A stretch of DNA of 64,000 nt from Sinorhizobium glycinis. Its GTDB lineage: Bacteria; Pseudomonadota; Alphaproteobacteria; Rhizobiales; Rhizobiaceae. The stretch's first letter is position 1. Each line of letters opens with the position of its first letter. The notes below the pieces were generated by a model, which saw nothing but the letters and a program-made list of their open reading frames with translations, was not told the DNA's origin and made no database searches. The stretch lies in the NCBI RefSeq assembly GCF_001651865.1, contig NZ_LPUX01000053.1, positions 62,001-126,000 of the forward strand, read 5' to 3'. A program made the position numbers and the translations under genes. Positions 37,706-46,916 of the stretch are shown here, in pieces.

Positions 37706-37724
37706 GTTCGGCGTGCCCGAACCG
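37706..37724. repeat. Short inverted repeat in the dinB / L,D-transpeptidase gap
   Basis: GGTTCGG and CCGAACC flank CGTGC. The stem has no T-run. It may be a weak transcription end for dinB or an operator; nothing more can be said. Confidence 0.3.
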
Positions 37725-37800
37725 GGCGCGCACGGCAAAGCGCCGGATTGGAAGCACTACGACGGTTGATTGCGCTTAATGGTCGGATTGAGGGTTTGTA

Positions 37801-39030
37801 TTGCATATCACTCTCAGGATAGGACTGGCCGTTCTCATCGTATCGGCGCCGTCCGCCTTTGCGGCCGGCACGAAGGCGCCCCTGCAGATCGTCGTATCGA
37901 GACAGCAGCAATCGCTCGTCGTCTATGACGGCGACACCGTCGTCGCCACGTCCAATGTCTCTACCGGCAAGCGCGGCCACACGACGCCGACGGGGATTTT
38001 TTCGATTCTCGAGAAACGCCGCCATCACAAATCCAACATCTATTCGAATGCGCCGATGCCGTTCATGCAGCGGCTCACCTGGTCCGGCATCGCACTGCAT
38101 GGATCGAACCACGTGCCGGACTATCCGGCCTCGCATGGCTGCGTGCGCCTCCCGAGCAAATTTGCCGCCGGACTCTTCAAGATGACTGAACGCGGCATCC
38201 ATGTGGTGATCTCCGACCGCCAGGTGACGCCTGTCGAGATCGTGAGCACCATGCTGTTTCAGCCGAATCAGTCGCGCCCACCGCAGCCGCCGATGTCGGA
38301 CGTACCCCTCCGGCCCGCCCTCAGCCAGCTCGAGGGAGGTTCCGTCGAGGTCGCCATGACGGACAGTCGCCCCGCGCCATGGCTGCTCGATGACGACCGG
38401 GCGCCCGTTCGAATCCTGATCACCCGGCGCGGCATGATGGAAACATTGCGCGATCTCCAGATGCTTTTGACCGCGCTCGGCCACGACGCGGGCAATCCGG
38501 ACGGCCACAGTGGGCCCATGACGCTTGCCGCGATCCGCTCCTTCCAAACGGCCGAGGGGCTGCCGGTGGACGGCCAGGTGACCCGGAAGCTGGTCGAGGC
38601 GGTCTATCGCAAGGCTGGCCGGGCCGTGCCGCCGAACGGCGTTCTTCGCATCCGCCGCCAGTTTCAACCGCTCCTCGAGGCGGGTATCACGATCGAGAGA
38701 CCTGAGTTCGCGCTCGGCACACATTTCCTACAGTTCCAGGATACAGAGGCGGCAACCGGGCAAGGCAAATGGTTCGGCATGTCGCTGGACAACGCGCTCT
38801 CAAAGGCCACGAAACATCGGCTGGGCATCACTGTCGACGCCGATCCCATGGAGTTCAACGCCCTTCAACGAGCCCTGAATCGCATTAGGGTGCCCGACGA
38901 GGTGCGCCAAAGCATCGCCGGCCTTCTGGCCGATGGGTCCTCACTTTCAATCTCCGACACCGACACGGGACTGGAGACCGGCGAAGGGACCGACTTCATC
39001 ACCATCACGCGTCCGGTAACCGGCGGCTGA
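37801..39030 (+). CDS. L,D-transpeptidase (YkuD) family protein
   Basis: A 409-residue exported protein. A short signal peptide (LRIGLAVLIVSAPSAFA) is followed by the YkuD domain (about residues 27-150) with the active-site His and Cys in HGSNHVPDYPASHGCVRLP. A middle region (about 215-270) looks like a peptidoglycan-binding domain (GHSGPMTLAAIRSFQTAEGLPVDG). These enzymes make 3-3 crosslinks in peptidoglycan or attach proteins to it. The start is a TTG; no ATG lies near the signal peptide. It converges with dnaE. Confidence 0.88.
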   Translation: MHITLRIGLAVLIVSAPSAFAAGTKAPLQIVVSRQQQSLVVYDGDTVVATSNVSTGKRGHTTPTGIFSILEKRRHHKSNIYSNAPMPFMQRLTWSGIALHGSNHVPDYPASHGCVRLPSKFAAGLFKMTERGIHVVISDRQVTPVEIVSTMLFQPNQSRPPQPPMSDVPLRPALSQLEGGSVEVAMTDSRPAPWLLDDDRAPVRILITRRGMMETLRDLQMLLTALGHDAGNPDGHSGPMTLAAIRSFQTAEGLPVDGQVTRKLVEAVYRKAGRAVPPNGVLRIRRQFQPLLEAGITIERPEFALGTHFLQFQDTEAATGQGKWFGMSLDNALSKATKHRLGITVDADPMEFNALQRALNRIRVPDEVRQSIAGLLADGSSLSISDTDTGLETGEGTDFITITRPVTGG

Positions 39031-39053
39031 CGATCACTCGCCGAGGCCGTCTC

Positions 39054-42000
39054 CTATACGAGCTCGACGTCCACCACACCCGGCGCGGAGCGAAGAGCTG
39101 CGGCAATCTCCGGCGAGATCCGATATTTCTCGCTGAGCTCGACCTCGATCTCCCGCTGACCATTGTCCTTGATGACGATGAACGAGACGAGGCCGTCTCC
39201 CTTGGCGTTCAGATGCGAGGCAATGGATCGCAAGGGGCCCGAATCGCGCACATAGACGCGCAGCGCCTTCTGCATCTGCAGCGATTCCTCTTCGAGCGAC
39301 CGTAGAGTCTGGATACGCAGGCCGATGCCCTCCGGCCGCTCCTCCGCTTCGACGGTCATCACCAGCGATTTGCCGGGTTCGAGCAGGTCGCGATACTGGT
39401 GCAGCATCTCCGAAAAGAGCACCGCCTCGAACTGGCCAGAGGCGTCGGAGAAGGCGACGATGCCCATCTTGTTGCCGGTGCGCGTCTTGCGCTCCTGCTT
39501 CGACGTCACGGTGCCTGCGAGCTTACCCCTTCCCGCACCTTTTTTGACCGCTGCGGCAAAGTCGGCGAAATTCTGAACGCGCAGCTTCTCCAGCAGCTTG
39601 TTGTAGGTATCGAGCGGATGAGCGGAAAGGTAGAAGCCGAGCACCTGGAACTCCCGGTGAAGCTTCTCCGAGGCGAGCCAGGGCGTATAGGCCGGCAGGG
39701 CGATCTTCTCAGGCCCCGTCGCGGCTCCGGCGCCGAACATGTCGCTCTGGCCGCTCAGCTTGTTTTCCTGGGCGCGCTGCGCGAAGCCGAGGATCCGGTC
39801 GAGCCCGCCGATCAGTTCGGCCCGGTCGTATCCGAAGCAGTCGAAGGCGCCGGCGGCGATGAGACTTTCGAAGACACGCCGGTTCAAGAGCTTCGGGTCG
39901 ATCCGTAGGCAGAAGTCCTCGAGGCTCGCGAAGGGACGGTCGCCGCGGACGGCGACGATGTGGTCGACGGCGGATTCACCGACGCCCTTGATGGCGGCAA
40001 GCGAGTAGTAGATGCGGTTATCGCCGGTCTCGAAAGGACGGAACGAGCTCTGCACCGAGGGTGCGATCACCTGAATGCCGAGGCGCATCGCGTCCTGGCG
40101 GAAGTCGTTGATCTTCTCCGTGTTCGACATGTCGAGCGTCATCGACGCCGCCAGGAACTCGACCGGGTAATGCGCCTTCATATAGGCGGTCTGGTAGGAG
40201 ACGATGGCGTAGGCCGCCGCGTGCGACTTGTTGAAGCCGTAGTTGGCGAATTTGGCGAGCAGATCGAAGATCAGGTCCGCCTGCGGCTTCGAGACCCCAT
40301 TGCCGACCGCGCCTTCGACGAAGCGGGCACGCTGCTTGTCCATCTCCTCCTTGATCTTCTTGCCCATGGCGCGGCGCAAGAGATCCGCCTCGCCGAGCGA
40401 ATAGCCCGAGAGCACCTGGGCGATCTGCATCACCTGCTCCTGATAGACGATAACGCCTTGCGTTTCCTTGAGCAGGTAGTCGATTTTCGGGTGGATCGAT
40501 TCGATCTCTTCCTCGCCATGCTTGCGGGCGTTGTAGACCGGGATATTTTCCATCGGGCCCGGCCGGTAGAGCGCGACCAGCGCGATGATGTCCTCGATGC
40601 AGTCGGGCCGCATGCCGATCAGCGCCTTGCGCATGCCGGCGCTTTCCACCTGGAACACCCCGACGGTCTCGCCGCGCGAAAGAATCTCGTAAGTCTTCGG
40701 ATCGTCGAGCGGGATGCTTGCGAGATCCACTTCGATGCCGCGCTTGGCGACGAAGTCGACCGCCGTCTTCAGCACCGTCAGCGTCTTCAGGCCGAGGAAG
40801 TCGAACTTGACGAGCCCGGCCTGCTCGACCCATTTCATGTTGAACTGGGTGACCGGCATGTCGGAGCGCGGATCGCGGTACATCGGCACCAGCTGCGACA
40901 GCGGCCGGTCGCCGATGACGATGCCCGCCGCATGCGTCGACGCGTGACGATAGAGACCCTCGATCTTCTGCGCGATGTCGAGAAGCCGGCCGACGACGGG
41001 CTCCTTTTCCGCCTCCTCCTGCAGGCGCGGTTCCTCCTCGATCGCCTTCGAAAGCGGCGTCGGATTGGCCGGATTGTTCGGCACCAGCTTGCAGATCTTG
41101 TCGACCTGGCCATAGGGCATTTCGAGCACGCGGCCGACGTCGCGCAGCGCGGCGCGTGCCTGCAGCGATCCGAAGGTGATGATCTGAGCCACCTGCTCGC
41201 GCCCATATTTCTGCTGCACGTAGCGGATCACCTCTTCGCGGCGGTCCTGGCAGAAATCGATGTCGAAGTCCGGCATCGAGACGCGCTCCGGATTGAGGAA
41301 GCGCTCGAAGAGCAACGAGAAGCGCATCGGATCGACGTCGGTGATCGTCAGCGCATAGGCGACCAGCGAGCCGGCACCCGAGCCGCGACCCGGCCCGACG
41401 GGAATGTCGTGCTGCTTCGCCCACTTTATGAAGTCCGCAACGATCAAAAAGTAACCCGGGAACTTCATTCGCTCGATGACGCCGAGCTCGAAGGCAAGGC
41501 GCTCGCGATAGTCTTCTTCCTTGTAGCCCGGCGCCATGCCGAGCTTGGCGAGCCGCAGTTCCAGCCCCTCCTCCGCCTGACGACGAAGCTCAGCGGACTC
41601 GGCGCGCTCGGCCTCCACAGGATCGTCCGAAACACCGGTGAAGCGCGGCAGGATCGGTCCGCGGGTCTTCAGCATGAAGGAGCAGCGGCGCGCGATCTCG
41701 ACGGTATTTTCCAGCGCCTCCGGCAGATCGGCGAAAAGCGCCGCCATCTCCTTGCGGCTCTTCAGATAATGATCCGACGTCAGCCGGAAGCGGCGATCGT
41801 CGGAAACGACGGCATTGTGGGCAACGGCCATCAGCGCGTCATGCGCATCATAGTCAGCCGGCGATGGAAAGAAGGCCTCGTTCGTCGCAACGAGCGGAAT
41901 GTCGTGGCGATAGGCAAGGTCGACCAGACGGCTCTCATGGCGTCGATCGTAACTGCCGTGGCGCTGCAGTTCGACATAAAGGCGATTGCCGAACAGCTCG

Positions 42001-42548
42001 TTCAGCGCCTTGAGGCGCCCTTCGGCAAGGGCGGGCGAGCCCGCCATCAGCGCAAGGTCGACCGGGCCGCCGCCGGCACCGGACAAGGCGATCAGACCAT
42101 CCGTGCCGCCCGCGGCGAGCCAGGAGCGCGTTATCCGCGCTGCCTGATGACCTTCGCCTTCGAGATAAGCGCGGCTGACCAGGTCGACGAGGCGGGTGTA
42201 GCCTTCGTCGGTCGCCGCAATCAGGACAATCGAAGGCAGCTTGGCTAGCTGCTGCGCGTGGCTGCGTCGCTCCCCCTCCGCCTCGTCCTCCATGTCGATG
42301 GACAGCTGACATCCGATGATCGGTTGCAATCCGTCGTCTGCCGCCTTCTGGGAAAACTCCAGCGCGGCGAACAGATTGTTGGTATCGGCAATGCCGATGG
42401 CCGGCTGATCGTCGGCCACCGCCTTGGCGATGATCTTCTTCAGCGGCAGCGCGCCTTCCAGCAGCGAATAGGCCGAATGCACGCGCAGGTGAACGAATTG
42501 CGGATCCACGCCGCCCGAGCCCTGGTTGATGCTTTCGTCGCCTGCCAT
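39054..42548 (-). CDS. dnaE: DNA polymerase III alpha subunit
   Basis: The 1164-residue replicative polymerase. An N-terminal PHP domain (HLRVHSAYSLLEGALP, then ADTNNLFAALEF) precedes the palm with PGRGSGAGSLVAYAL and the catalytic acids in PDFDIDFCQDRR. HASTHAAGIVI, the fingers, the helix-hairpin-helix and the OB domain (KLAGTVTSKQERKTRTGNKMG) follow. The length is typical of DnaE1. The start is the first ATG of the homologous region. The 28-residue peptide gene with LexA boxes lies 131 bases upstream on the same strand. Confidence 0.98.
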   Translation of the reverse strand: MAGDESINQGSGGVDPQFVHLRVHSAYSLLEGALPLKKIIAKAVADDQPAIGIADTNNLFAALEFSQKAADDGLQPIIGCQLSIDMEDEAEGERRSHAQQLAKLPSIVLIAATDEGYTRLVDLVSRAYLEGEGHQAARITRSWLAAGGTDGLIALSGAGGGPVDLALMAGSPALAEGRLKALNELFGNRLYVELQRHGSYDRRHESRLVDLAYRHDIPLVATNEAFFPSPADYDAHDALMAVAHNAVVSDDRRFRLTSDHYLKSRKEMAALFADLPEALENTVEIARRCSFMLKTRGPILPRFTGVSDDPVEAERAESAELRRQAEEGLELRLAKLGMAPGYKEEDYRERLAFELGVIERMKFPGYFLIVADFIKWAKQHDIPVGPGRGSGAGSLVAYALTITDVDPMRFSLLFERFLNPERVSMPDFDIDFCQDRREEVIRYVQQKYGREQVAQIITFGSLQARAALRDVGRVLEMPYGQVDKICKLVPNNPANPTPLSKAIEEEPRLQEEAEKEPVVGRLLDIAQKIEGLYRHASTHAAGIVIGDRPLSQLVPMYRDPRSDMPVTQFNMKWVEQAGLVKFDFLGLKTLTVLKTAVDFVAKRGIEVDLASIPLDDPKTYEILSRGETVGVFQVESAGMRKALIGMRPDCIEDIIALVALYRPGPMENIPVYNARKHGEEEIESIHPKIDYLLKETQGVIVYQEQVMQIAQVLSGYSLGEADLLRRAMGKKIKEEMDKQRARFVEGAVGNGVSKPQADLIFDLLAKFANYGFNKSHAAAYAIVSYQTAYMKAHYPVEFLAASMTLDMSNTEKINDFRQDAMRLGIQVIAPSVQSSFRPFETGDNRIYYSLAAIKGVGESAVDHIVAVRGDRPFASLEDFCLRIDPKLLNRRVFESLIAAGAFDCFGYDRAELIGGLDRILGFAQRAQENKLSGQSDMFGAGAATGPEKIALPAYTPWLASEKLHREFQVLGFYLSAHPLDTYNKLLEKLRVQNFADFAAAVKKGAGRGKLAGTVTSKQERKTRTGNKMGIVAFSDASGQFEAVLFSEMLHQYRDLLEPGKSLVMTVEAEERPEGIGLRIQTLRSLEEESLQMQKALRVYVRDSGPLRSIASHLNAKGDGLVSFIVIKDNGQREIEVELSEKYRISPEIAAALRSAPGVVDVELV

Positions 42549-42679
42549 TGCCGCACTCCGATTCCTGTCTGGTGCGGAGGATATCCCGTTTCCCGCCCCG
42601 ACTGTCCAGCCTTACCGCGAGGCCCTGCCCCCTTTTTGCCCGGCCGCGCTTGGCAGGACGGATTTGCAGCGGGCGGCGA

Positions 42680-42766
42680 TCACATGCCGAGTGCGATCAT
42701 CGAAATGCTTGCGATGAAAAGGGTCATCGAGGCGAAGGCAGCGAGATCACGGACGAAATCAGTCAT
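42680..42766 (-). CDS. 28-residue single-pass membrane peptide, SidA-like candidate
   Basis: A short gene preceded by AAAGGAG seven bases before its ATG. It encodes 28 residues: a charged start (MTDFVRDLAAFASM) and one hydrophobic helix from about residue 8 to the end (TLFIASISMIALGM). It is too short for standard gene calling. Its promoter region holds three GTTC half-sites in LexA spacing. The 29-residue SidA of Caulobacter is also SOS-induced, single-pass, and blocks division through FtsW; similarity here is in size, topology and control, and homology is unproven. dnaE follows after 131 bases on the same strand, so read-through is possible. Confidence 0.72.
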   Translation of the reverse strand: MTDFVRDLAAFASMTLFIASISMIALGM

Positions 42767-42788
42767 AACATGGCTCCTTTCGGCTATT

Positions 42789-42814
42789 GTTCTATCTTTG
42801 TTCCATTTATGTTC
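42789..42814 (-). promoter_or_regulatory. Double LexA box (three GTTC half-sites) of the 28-residue peptide gene
   Basis: On the plus strand GTTC occurs at 42789, 42800 and 42811, each separated by exactly seven bases. This gives two overlapping GTTC-N7-GTTC sites (GAAC-N7-GAAC read along the gene). The run lies between a CTTGAC -35 (42819-42824) and the ribosome-binding site, the position of a repressor operator. Three in-phase half-sites are much less likely by chance than one pair. Confidence 0.8.
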
Positions 42815-43008
42815 GATAGTCAAGCAAGCGTGAATGAAACGCCCGTTATTCATCGGCTATGGTTAATGCAACCGAGGCGGTCAACTCAAAGCGAGACGCC
42901 TTCCGAAGACCAGCAACAGGCTTATTGAACTGCAGAGCGCGCGGGCTACGCCCACTCTCATGAACTCGGTTCTTCACGGAGCCCAACGCGGCCGCGAAGA
43001 GGATGCAT

Positions 43009-43023
43009 GTTCTCTTTTTGTTC
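43009..43023 (+). promoter_or_regulatory. LexA-type box upstream of the DUF5680 gene
   Basis: GTTC-TCTTTTT-GTTC is an exact match to the alphaproteobacterial SOS box, 52 bases before the start codon at 43076. No good promoter hexamers were recognised around it. One such match is expected by chance per strand in a window of this size, so it needs testing. Confidence 0.55.
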
Positions 43024-43075
43024 TTTACAGCCGGCATTTGCTGCGGCATCCTCCGCGAAAGACGGAGGAGCGTGC

Positions 43076-43543
43076 ATGATCAGCATCGAGGAACTGACCG
43101 ACTTTATCGTCGAGGCGAAGGCGAAGACCTATATTGGCGATGGCTCAAGACTGCCGGCCTGCCGAACCGGTTCCCACGATCTCGGCCATCACCGCGGCTC
43201 CTGGCGCTACCTCGACAGCTATTTCGGCGGGACCGATTTCGCCGGCCAGGAAGCGGTCTGGCATGACGGCACACCGTGCTGGGCCATGAATTACTTCGGC
43301 CGAATCATCCGTCCGGAACTTATCAATGCGCGGCGGGCGGGCGCCGTCATCAAGGCGGCACTGCAGACGATGTATCGCGAAAAGCGCCATTTCCTCGGCG
43401 GCATGGAATATCAGCACGCCTATGGCTGCTATGTCGACAGCAGCCGCGGCGGAACCGATCATTTCTCCGGACGCGAGACCATTTTCGTCGATGGGGAAGA
43501 AGCCTATGAGCTCGATTATCGCGGCGGGCTGATCGTTCCGTGA
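43076..43543 (+). CDS. DUF5680 domain protein, possibly SOS-controlled
   Basis: A 155-residue soluble protein of the DUF5680 family: EELTDFIVEAKAKTYIGDG, RYLDSYFGGTDFAGQEAVW, WAMNYFGRI and the closing SSRGGTDHFSGRETIF and YELDYRGG. The repeated FGGTDF/RGGTDHF pattern suggests two similar half-domains. The family is of unknown function. The ATG follows GGAGGAG; a frame open upstream is not conserved-looking. A LexA-type box lies in its 5' region. Confidence 0.8.
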   Translation: MISIEELTDFIVEAKAKTYIGDGSRLPACRTGSHDLGHHRGSWRYLDSYFGGTDFAGQEAVWHDGTPCWAMNYFGRIIRPELINARRAGAVIKAALQTMYREKRHFLGGMEYQHAYGCYVDSSRGGTDHFSGRETIFVDGEEAYELDYRGGLIVP

Positions 43544-43556
43544 GCTTCCTTCCGGC

Positions 43557-44243
43557 CTATCTCAGTTCGACGACCTTGCCGTCCTCGATCGTCACGCAGC
43601 GATCCATAAGCGCCGCGAGCTCGTGATTGTGGGTGGCGATCAGCGCCGCCAGCCCGGACTGACGTGCTAGAGCTTCCATCGCCTCGAAGACATAACCGGC
43701 GGTCTCCGGATCGAGATTGCCGGTGGGCTCGTCGGCCAGCAGAATGAGCGGTGCGTTGGCTACCGCCCGCGCTATCGCCACCCGCTGCTGCTCGCCGCCG
43801 GAAAGTTCAGCCGGACGGTGCGCGGCACGGTGTCCGATGCGCATATAGTCCAGCAGCGCCCTCGCCCGCTCGGCCGCTTCCGCCTTTGACAAGCCGGCGA
43901 TCAGCTGCGGCATCATGATGTTCTCGAGCGCCGAGAATTCCGGCAGCAGGTGATGAAACTGGTAGACGAAGCCGATCTCGTTCCGGCGTATCGCCGTGCG
44001 CCGGTCGTCGCTGAGGCCGTTGCATGGCATGCCGTTGACGATCACGTCGCCCGTGTCCGGATGTTCGAGCAGCCCGGCGACATGAAGCAGTGTCGATTTC
44101 CCCGTGCCAGAGGGTGCGACCAGGGCAATCGTTTCGCCGCTCCGCAAGGTCAGATCGACACCCTTGAGGATCGGAAGATAGGTATCTCCCTCGCCATAAT
44201 GTCGCTCTACGCCGGAGAGCTGCAGTGCCACGCGCGCATTCAT
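43557..44243 (-). CDS. lolD: Lipoprotein-releasing ABC transporter ATP-binding protein
   Basis: A 228-residue ABC ATPase: Walker [11 protein letters not shown]-loop [12 protein letters not shown], signature LSGGEQQR, Walker [14 protein letters not shown] and the switch His in IATHNHE. With its membrane partner (next gene upstream, 17 bases away) it extracts outer-membrane lipoproteins from the inner membrane for LolA. The pair sits downstream of proS, a usual alphaproteobacterial order. Confidence 0.93.
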   Translation of the reverse strand: MNARVALQLSGVERHYGEGDTYLPILKGVDLTLRSGETIALVAPSGTGKSTLLHVAGLLEHPDTGDVIVNGMPCNGLSDDRRTAIRRNEIGFVYQFHHLLPEFSALENIMMPQLIAGLSKAEAAERARALLDYMRIGHRAAHRPAELSGGEQQRVAIARAVANAPLILLADEPTGNLDPETAGYVFEAMEALARQSGLAALIATHNHELAALMDRCVTIEDGKVVELR

Positions 44244-44260
44244 CTACGTTTTTGTCCTTG

Positions 44261-45571
44261 TTATTCGTACCGCAGGGCCTGCACCGGATCGAGGCGTGAG
44301 GCGCGCCAGGCCGGAAAAATCGTCGCCAGGAAGGAAAGCGCGAGCGCCATGATGATGACGGAGATGGTCTCGTCGGCGTTCATATCGGCTGGCAGCTGGC
44401 TCAGGAAGTAAAGCTCCGGATCGAAGAGCGTCGCCCCGGATACCCAGGAGAAGAACTGCCGGATCGACTCGATGTTGAAGCAGACGACGACGCCGAGGAT
44501 GACACCGGCGATCGTTCCTGCGACGCCGATGGCCGCGCCCGTCATGAAGAAGATACGCATCACCGAACCGGAGGTCGCACCCATCGTTCGCAGGATTGCA
44601 ATGTCGCTGCCCTTGTCCTTCACCAGCATGATCAGGCCCGAGACGATGTTGAGCGCCGCGACAAGCACGATCAGCGTCAGGATCATGAACATCACATTGC
44701 GCTCCACCTCGAGCGCCGAGAAGAAGGTTCTGTTGCGGTCGCGCCAGTCGGTCAGATAGACCTGCCGGCCGGCGGCGTCCTCGATCGGCTTGCGCAAGGC
44801 GTCGACGGTGTCCGGCTGCTCGACGAAGAGCTCGATCGACTGGACGAGGCCCTCGGCGTTGAAATAAAGCTGCGCCTCCTCGAGCGGCATGAAGACGATC
44901 GTCGCGTCGTACTCCGACATTCCCATCTCGAAGATCGCCGAAACCGTATAGGCCTTGACGCGCGGATTCATGCCGAGCGGCGTGACGTCTCCGTTCGGCG
45001 AGGTGAGCGTGATCGTGCCGCCGACGCGAATTCCCAATTGCTCGGCCATGCGCGAACCGATGGCGACGCCGGCACCTGAGGCAAAACCCACGAGATCGCC
45101 GGATTGAATATGCTCCGAGATCGATTTGAGCTTCATGAGGTCTTCGGAGCGAATGCCGCGAACCAGGGCACCTGTCGAGGCATCGCCAACGCCTTGAGCG
45201 AGCACCTGCCCTTCCACCATCGGGATCGCCATCGTCACTCCCGGCACGGCCGAGAATTTGGTGGCGAGTTCCGCATAGTTGGTGAGCGGCCCATCGAGCG
45301 GCTGGACGATCACATGGCCGTTCATGCCGAGAATGCGCGATATGAGCTCGGTGCGGAATCCGTTCATTACTGCCATGACGATGATCAGCGTCGCCACGCC
45401 GAGCATGATGCCTATAAAGGAGAAGCCGGCGATGACGGAGATGAAGGCTTCCTTCCGCCGCGAGCGCAGGTAGCGCCAGGCAACCATGCGCTCGAAGGCG
45501 GAGAAGGGACGGCTCAACGACTTGCCGGATGGCGCGGCAACCTGCACTTGCTCTTCCGTCGCCGCGGTCAT
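44261..45571 (-). CDS. Lipoprotein-releasing ABC transporter permease (LolC/LolE family)
   Basis: A 436-residue permease with one N-terminal membrane helix (EAFISVIAGFSFIGIMLGVATLIIV), a large periplasmic domain (about residues 70-270) and three C-terminal helices ending RLDPVQALRYE, the family's closing motif. Only one permease gene is present, so it may work as a homodimer like the LolF-type proteins; hence no C or E symbol. The ATG giving MTAATEEQ was chosen, ten codons into the open frame. It follows proS by 16 bases. Confidence 0.9.
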   Translation of the reverse strand: MTAATEEQVQVAAPSGKSLSRPFSAFERMVAWRYLRSRRKEAFISVIAGFSFIGIMLGVATLIIVMAVMNGFRTELISRILGMNGHVIVQPLDGPLTNYAELATKFSAVPGVTMAIPMVEGQVLAQGVGDASTGALVRGIRSEDLMKLKSISEHIQSGDLVGFASGAGVAIGSRMAEQLGIRVGGTITLTSPNGDVTPLGMNPRVKAYTVSAIFEMGMSEYDATIVFMPLEEAQLYFNAEGLVQSIELFVEQPDTVDALRKPIEDAAGRQVYLTDWRDRNRTFFSALEVERNVMFMILTLIVLVAALNIVSGLIMLVKDKGSDIAILRTMGATSGSVMRIFFMTGAAIGVAGTIAGVILGVVVCFNIESIRQFFSWVSGATLFDPELYFLSQLPADMNADETISVIIMALALSFLATIFPAWRASRLDPVQALRYE

Positions 45572-45587
45572 TGTCGTCCCTTGCCTC

Positions 45588-46916
45588 TTATCTTGTCGCA
45601 ACCAGCTTGTTGATCGCGGCTTCCACCGTCATCGTCTCGCGCGCGCCGGTCTTGCGGTCCTTCACCTCGACTTCGCCATTGGCGATCGAGCGCGGCCCGA
45701 CGATGATCTGCACCGGAACGCCGATGAGATCGGCGGTCGCGAACTTGGCACCGGCGCGATCGTCCGTGTCGTCCAGGAGAACGTCGAATCCGGCCTTGTC
45801 GAGGTCGGAGTAGAGCGTGCCGCAAGCCGCATCGCAAGCGGCGTCGCCCGTTTTCATGTTGATGACGACCGCGTCGAACGGGGCCACCGACTTCGGCCAG
45901 ATGATGCCGTTCTCGTCATGCGACGCCTCGATGATCGCCGGCACCAGCCGTGTGGGGCCGATGCCATAGGAGCCCATATGCACGATGTGCTCCTTGCCGT
46001 CGGGTCCAAGCACCTTGGCGCCCATTGCCTCCGAGTATTTCGTGCCGAAATAGAAGATATGGCCGACCTCGATGCCGCGCGCCGACAGCCGCTCGCCCTC
46101 AGAAATCGCGTCGAAGGCGGCCTCGTCATGCATCTCCGAGGTCGCGGCGTAGCGGGACGTCCACTTGTCGAAGATCGCCTTCAGTCCGGCGACATCGTCG
46201 AAATTCGTGTCCTTGCCCGGAATGTCGAAGCCGAGGAAATCCTTGTGGCAGAACACCTCCGACTCGCCGGTATCGGCGAGGATGATGAATTCATGGCTGA
46301 GGTTGCCGCCGATCGGACCTGTGTCGGCTCGCATCGGAATGGCGCGCAGGCCCATGCGGTCGAAGGTGCGCAGATAGGCGGCGAACATCTTGTTATAGGC
46401 ATGCTCCGCGCCTTCACGATCGAGGTCGAAGGAATAGGCGTCCTTCATCAGGAACTCGCGGGAACGCATGGTGCCGAAACGCGGGCGGATCTCGTCACGG
46501 AACTTGAGCTGGATATGGTAGAGGTTGAGCGGCAGGTTGCGATAGGACTTCACGGAGGAGCGGAAGATGTCGGTGATCATCTCCTCGTTGGTCGGGCCGT
46601 AGAGCATCGGCCGATCCTGCCGGTCTTTGATGCGCAGCATTTCCTTGCCGTAGGCATCGTAGCGGCCGCTCTCCTGCCACAACTCCGCCGATTGCAGGGT
46701 CGGCATCAAGAGCTCGACCGCGCCGGAGCGGTTCTGTTCCTCGCGAATGATCGCATTGACCTTGTCGAGCACGCGCTTGCCGAGCGGCAACCAGCTGTAG
46801 ATGCCGGCCGACTGCTGGCGGATCATGCCGGTCCTCAGCATCAGCCGATGGGAAACGATTTCCGCTTCCTTCGGGTTTTCCTTCAAGATGGGCATGAAAT
46901 AGCGGGACAGGCGCAT
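45588..46916 (-). CDS. proS: Prolyl-tRNA synthetase
   Basis: A 442-residue class II synthetase, shorter than the E. coli enzyme because it lacks the inserted editing domain. This is the alphaproteobacterial form. Motif 2 ([25 protein letters not shown]) and motif 3 ([17 protein letters not shown]) are clear, and the anticodon-binding domain fills the last ~120 residues. The start at [11 protein letters not shown] is the usual one for this group. It heads the proS-lol operon. Confidence 0.96.
   Translation of the reverse strand: MRLSRYFMPILKENPKEAEIVSHRLMLRTGMIRQQSAGIYSWLPLGKRVLDKVNAIIREEQNRSGAVELLMPTLQSAELWQESGRYDAYGKEMLRIKDRQDRPMLYGPTNEEMITDIFRSSVKSYRNLPLNLYHIQLKFRDEIRPRFGTMRSREFLMKDAYSFDLDREGAEHAYNKMFAAYLRTFDRMGLRAIPMRADTGPIGGNLSHEFIILADTGESEVFCHKDFLGFDIPGKDTNFDDVAGLKAIFDKWTSRYAATSEMHDEAAFDAISEGERLSARGIEVGHIFYFGTKYSEAMGAKVLGPDGKEHIVHMGSYGIGPTRLVPAIIEASHDENGIIWPKSVAPFDAVVINMKTGDAACDAACGTLYSDLDKAGFDVLLDDTDDRAGAKFATADLIGVPVQIIVGPRSIANGEVEVKDRKTGARETMTVEAAINKLVATR

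Larger units (their letters stand above)
42767..43075. other. Divergent regulatory region with LexA-type boxes on both sides
   Basis: The 309 bases separate the 28-residue peptide gene (minus) and the DUF5680 gene (plus). It holds the triple half-site operator at 42789-42814, a CTTGAC -35 on the minus strand (42819-42824) and a second LexA-type box at 43009-43023. No coding sequence is seen. Confidence 0.6.

Noticed and set aside
39960-42248. A 762-codon open frame opposite dnaE
   Set aside because: Shadow of dnaE; composition is typical of antisense frames in GC-rich genes.
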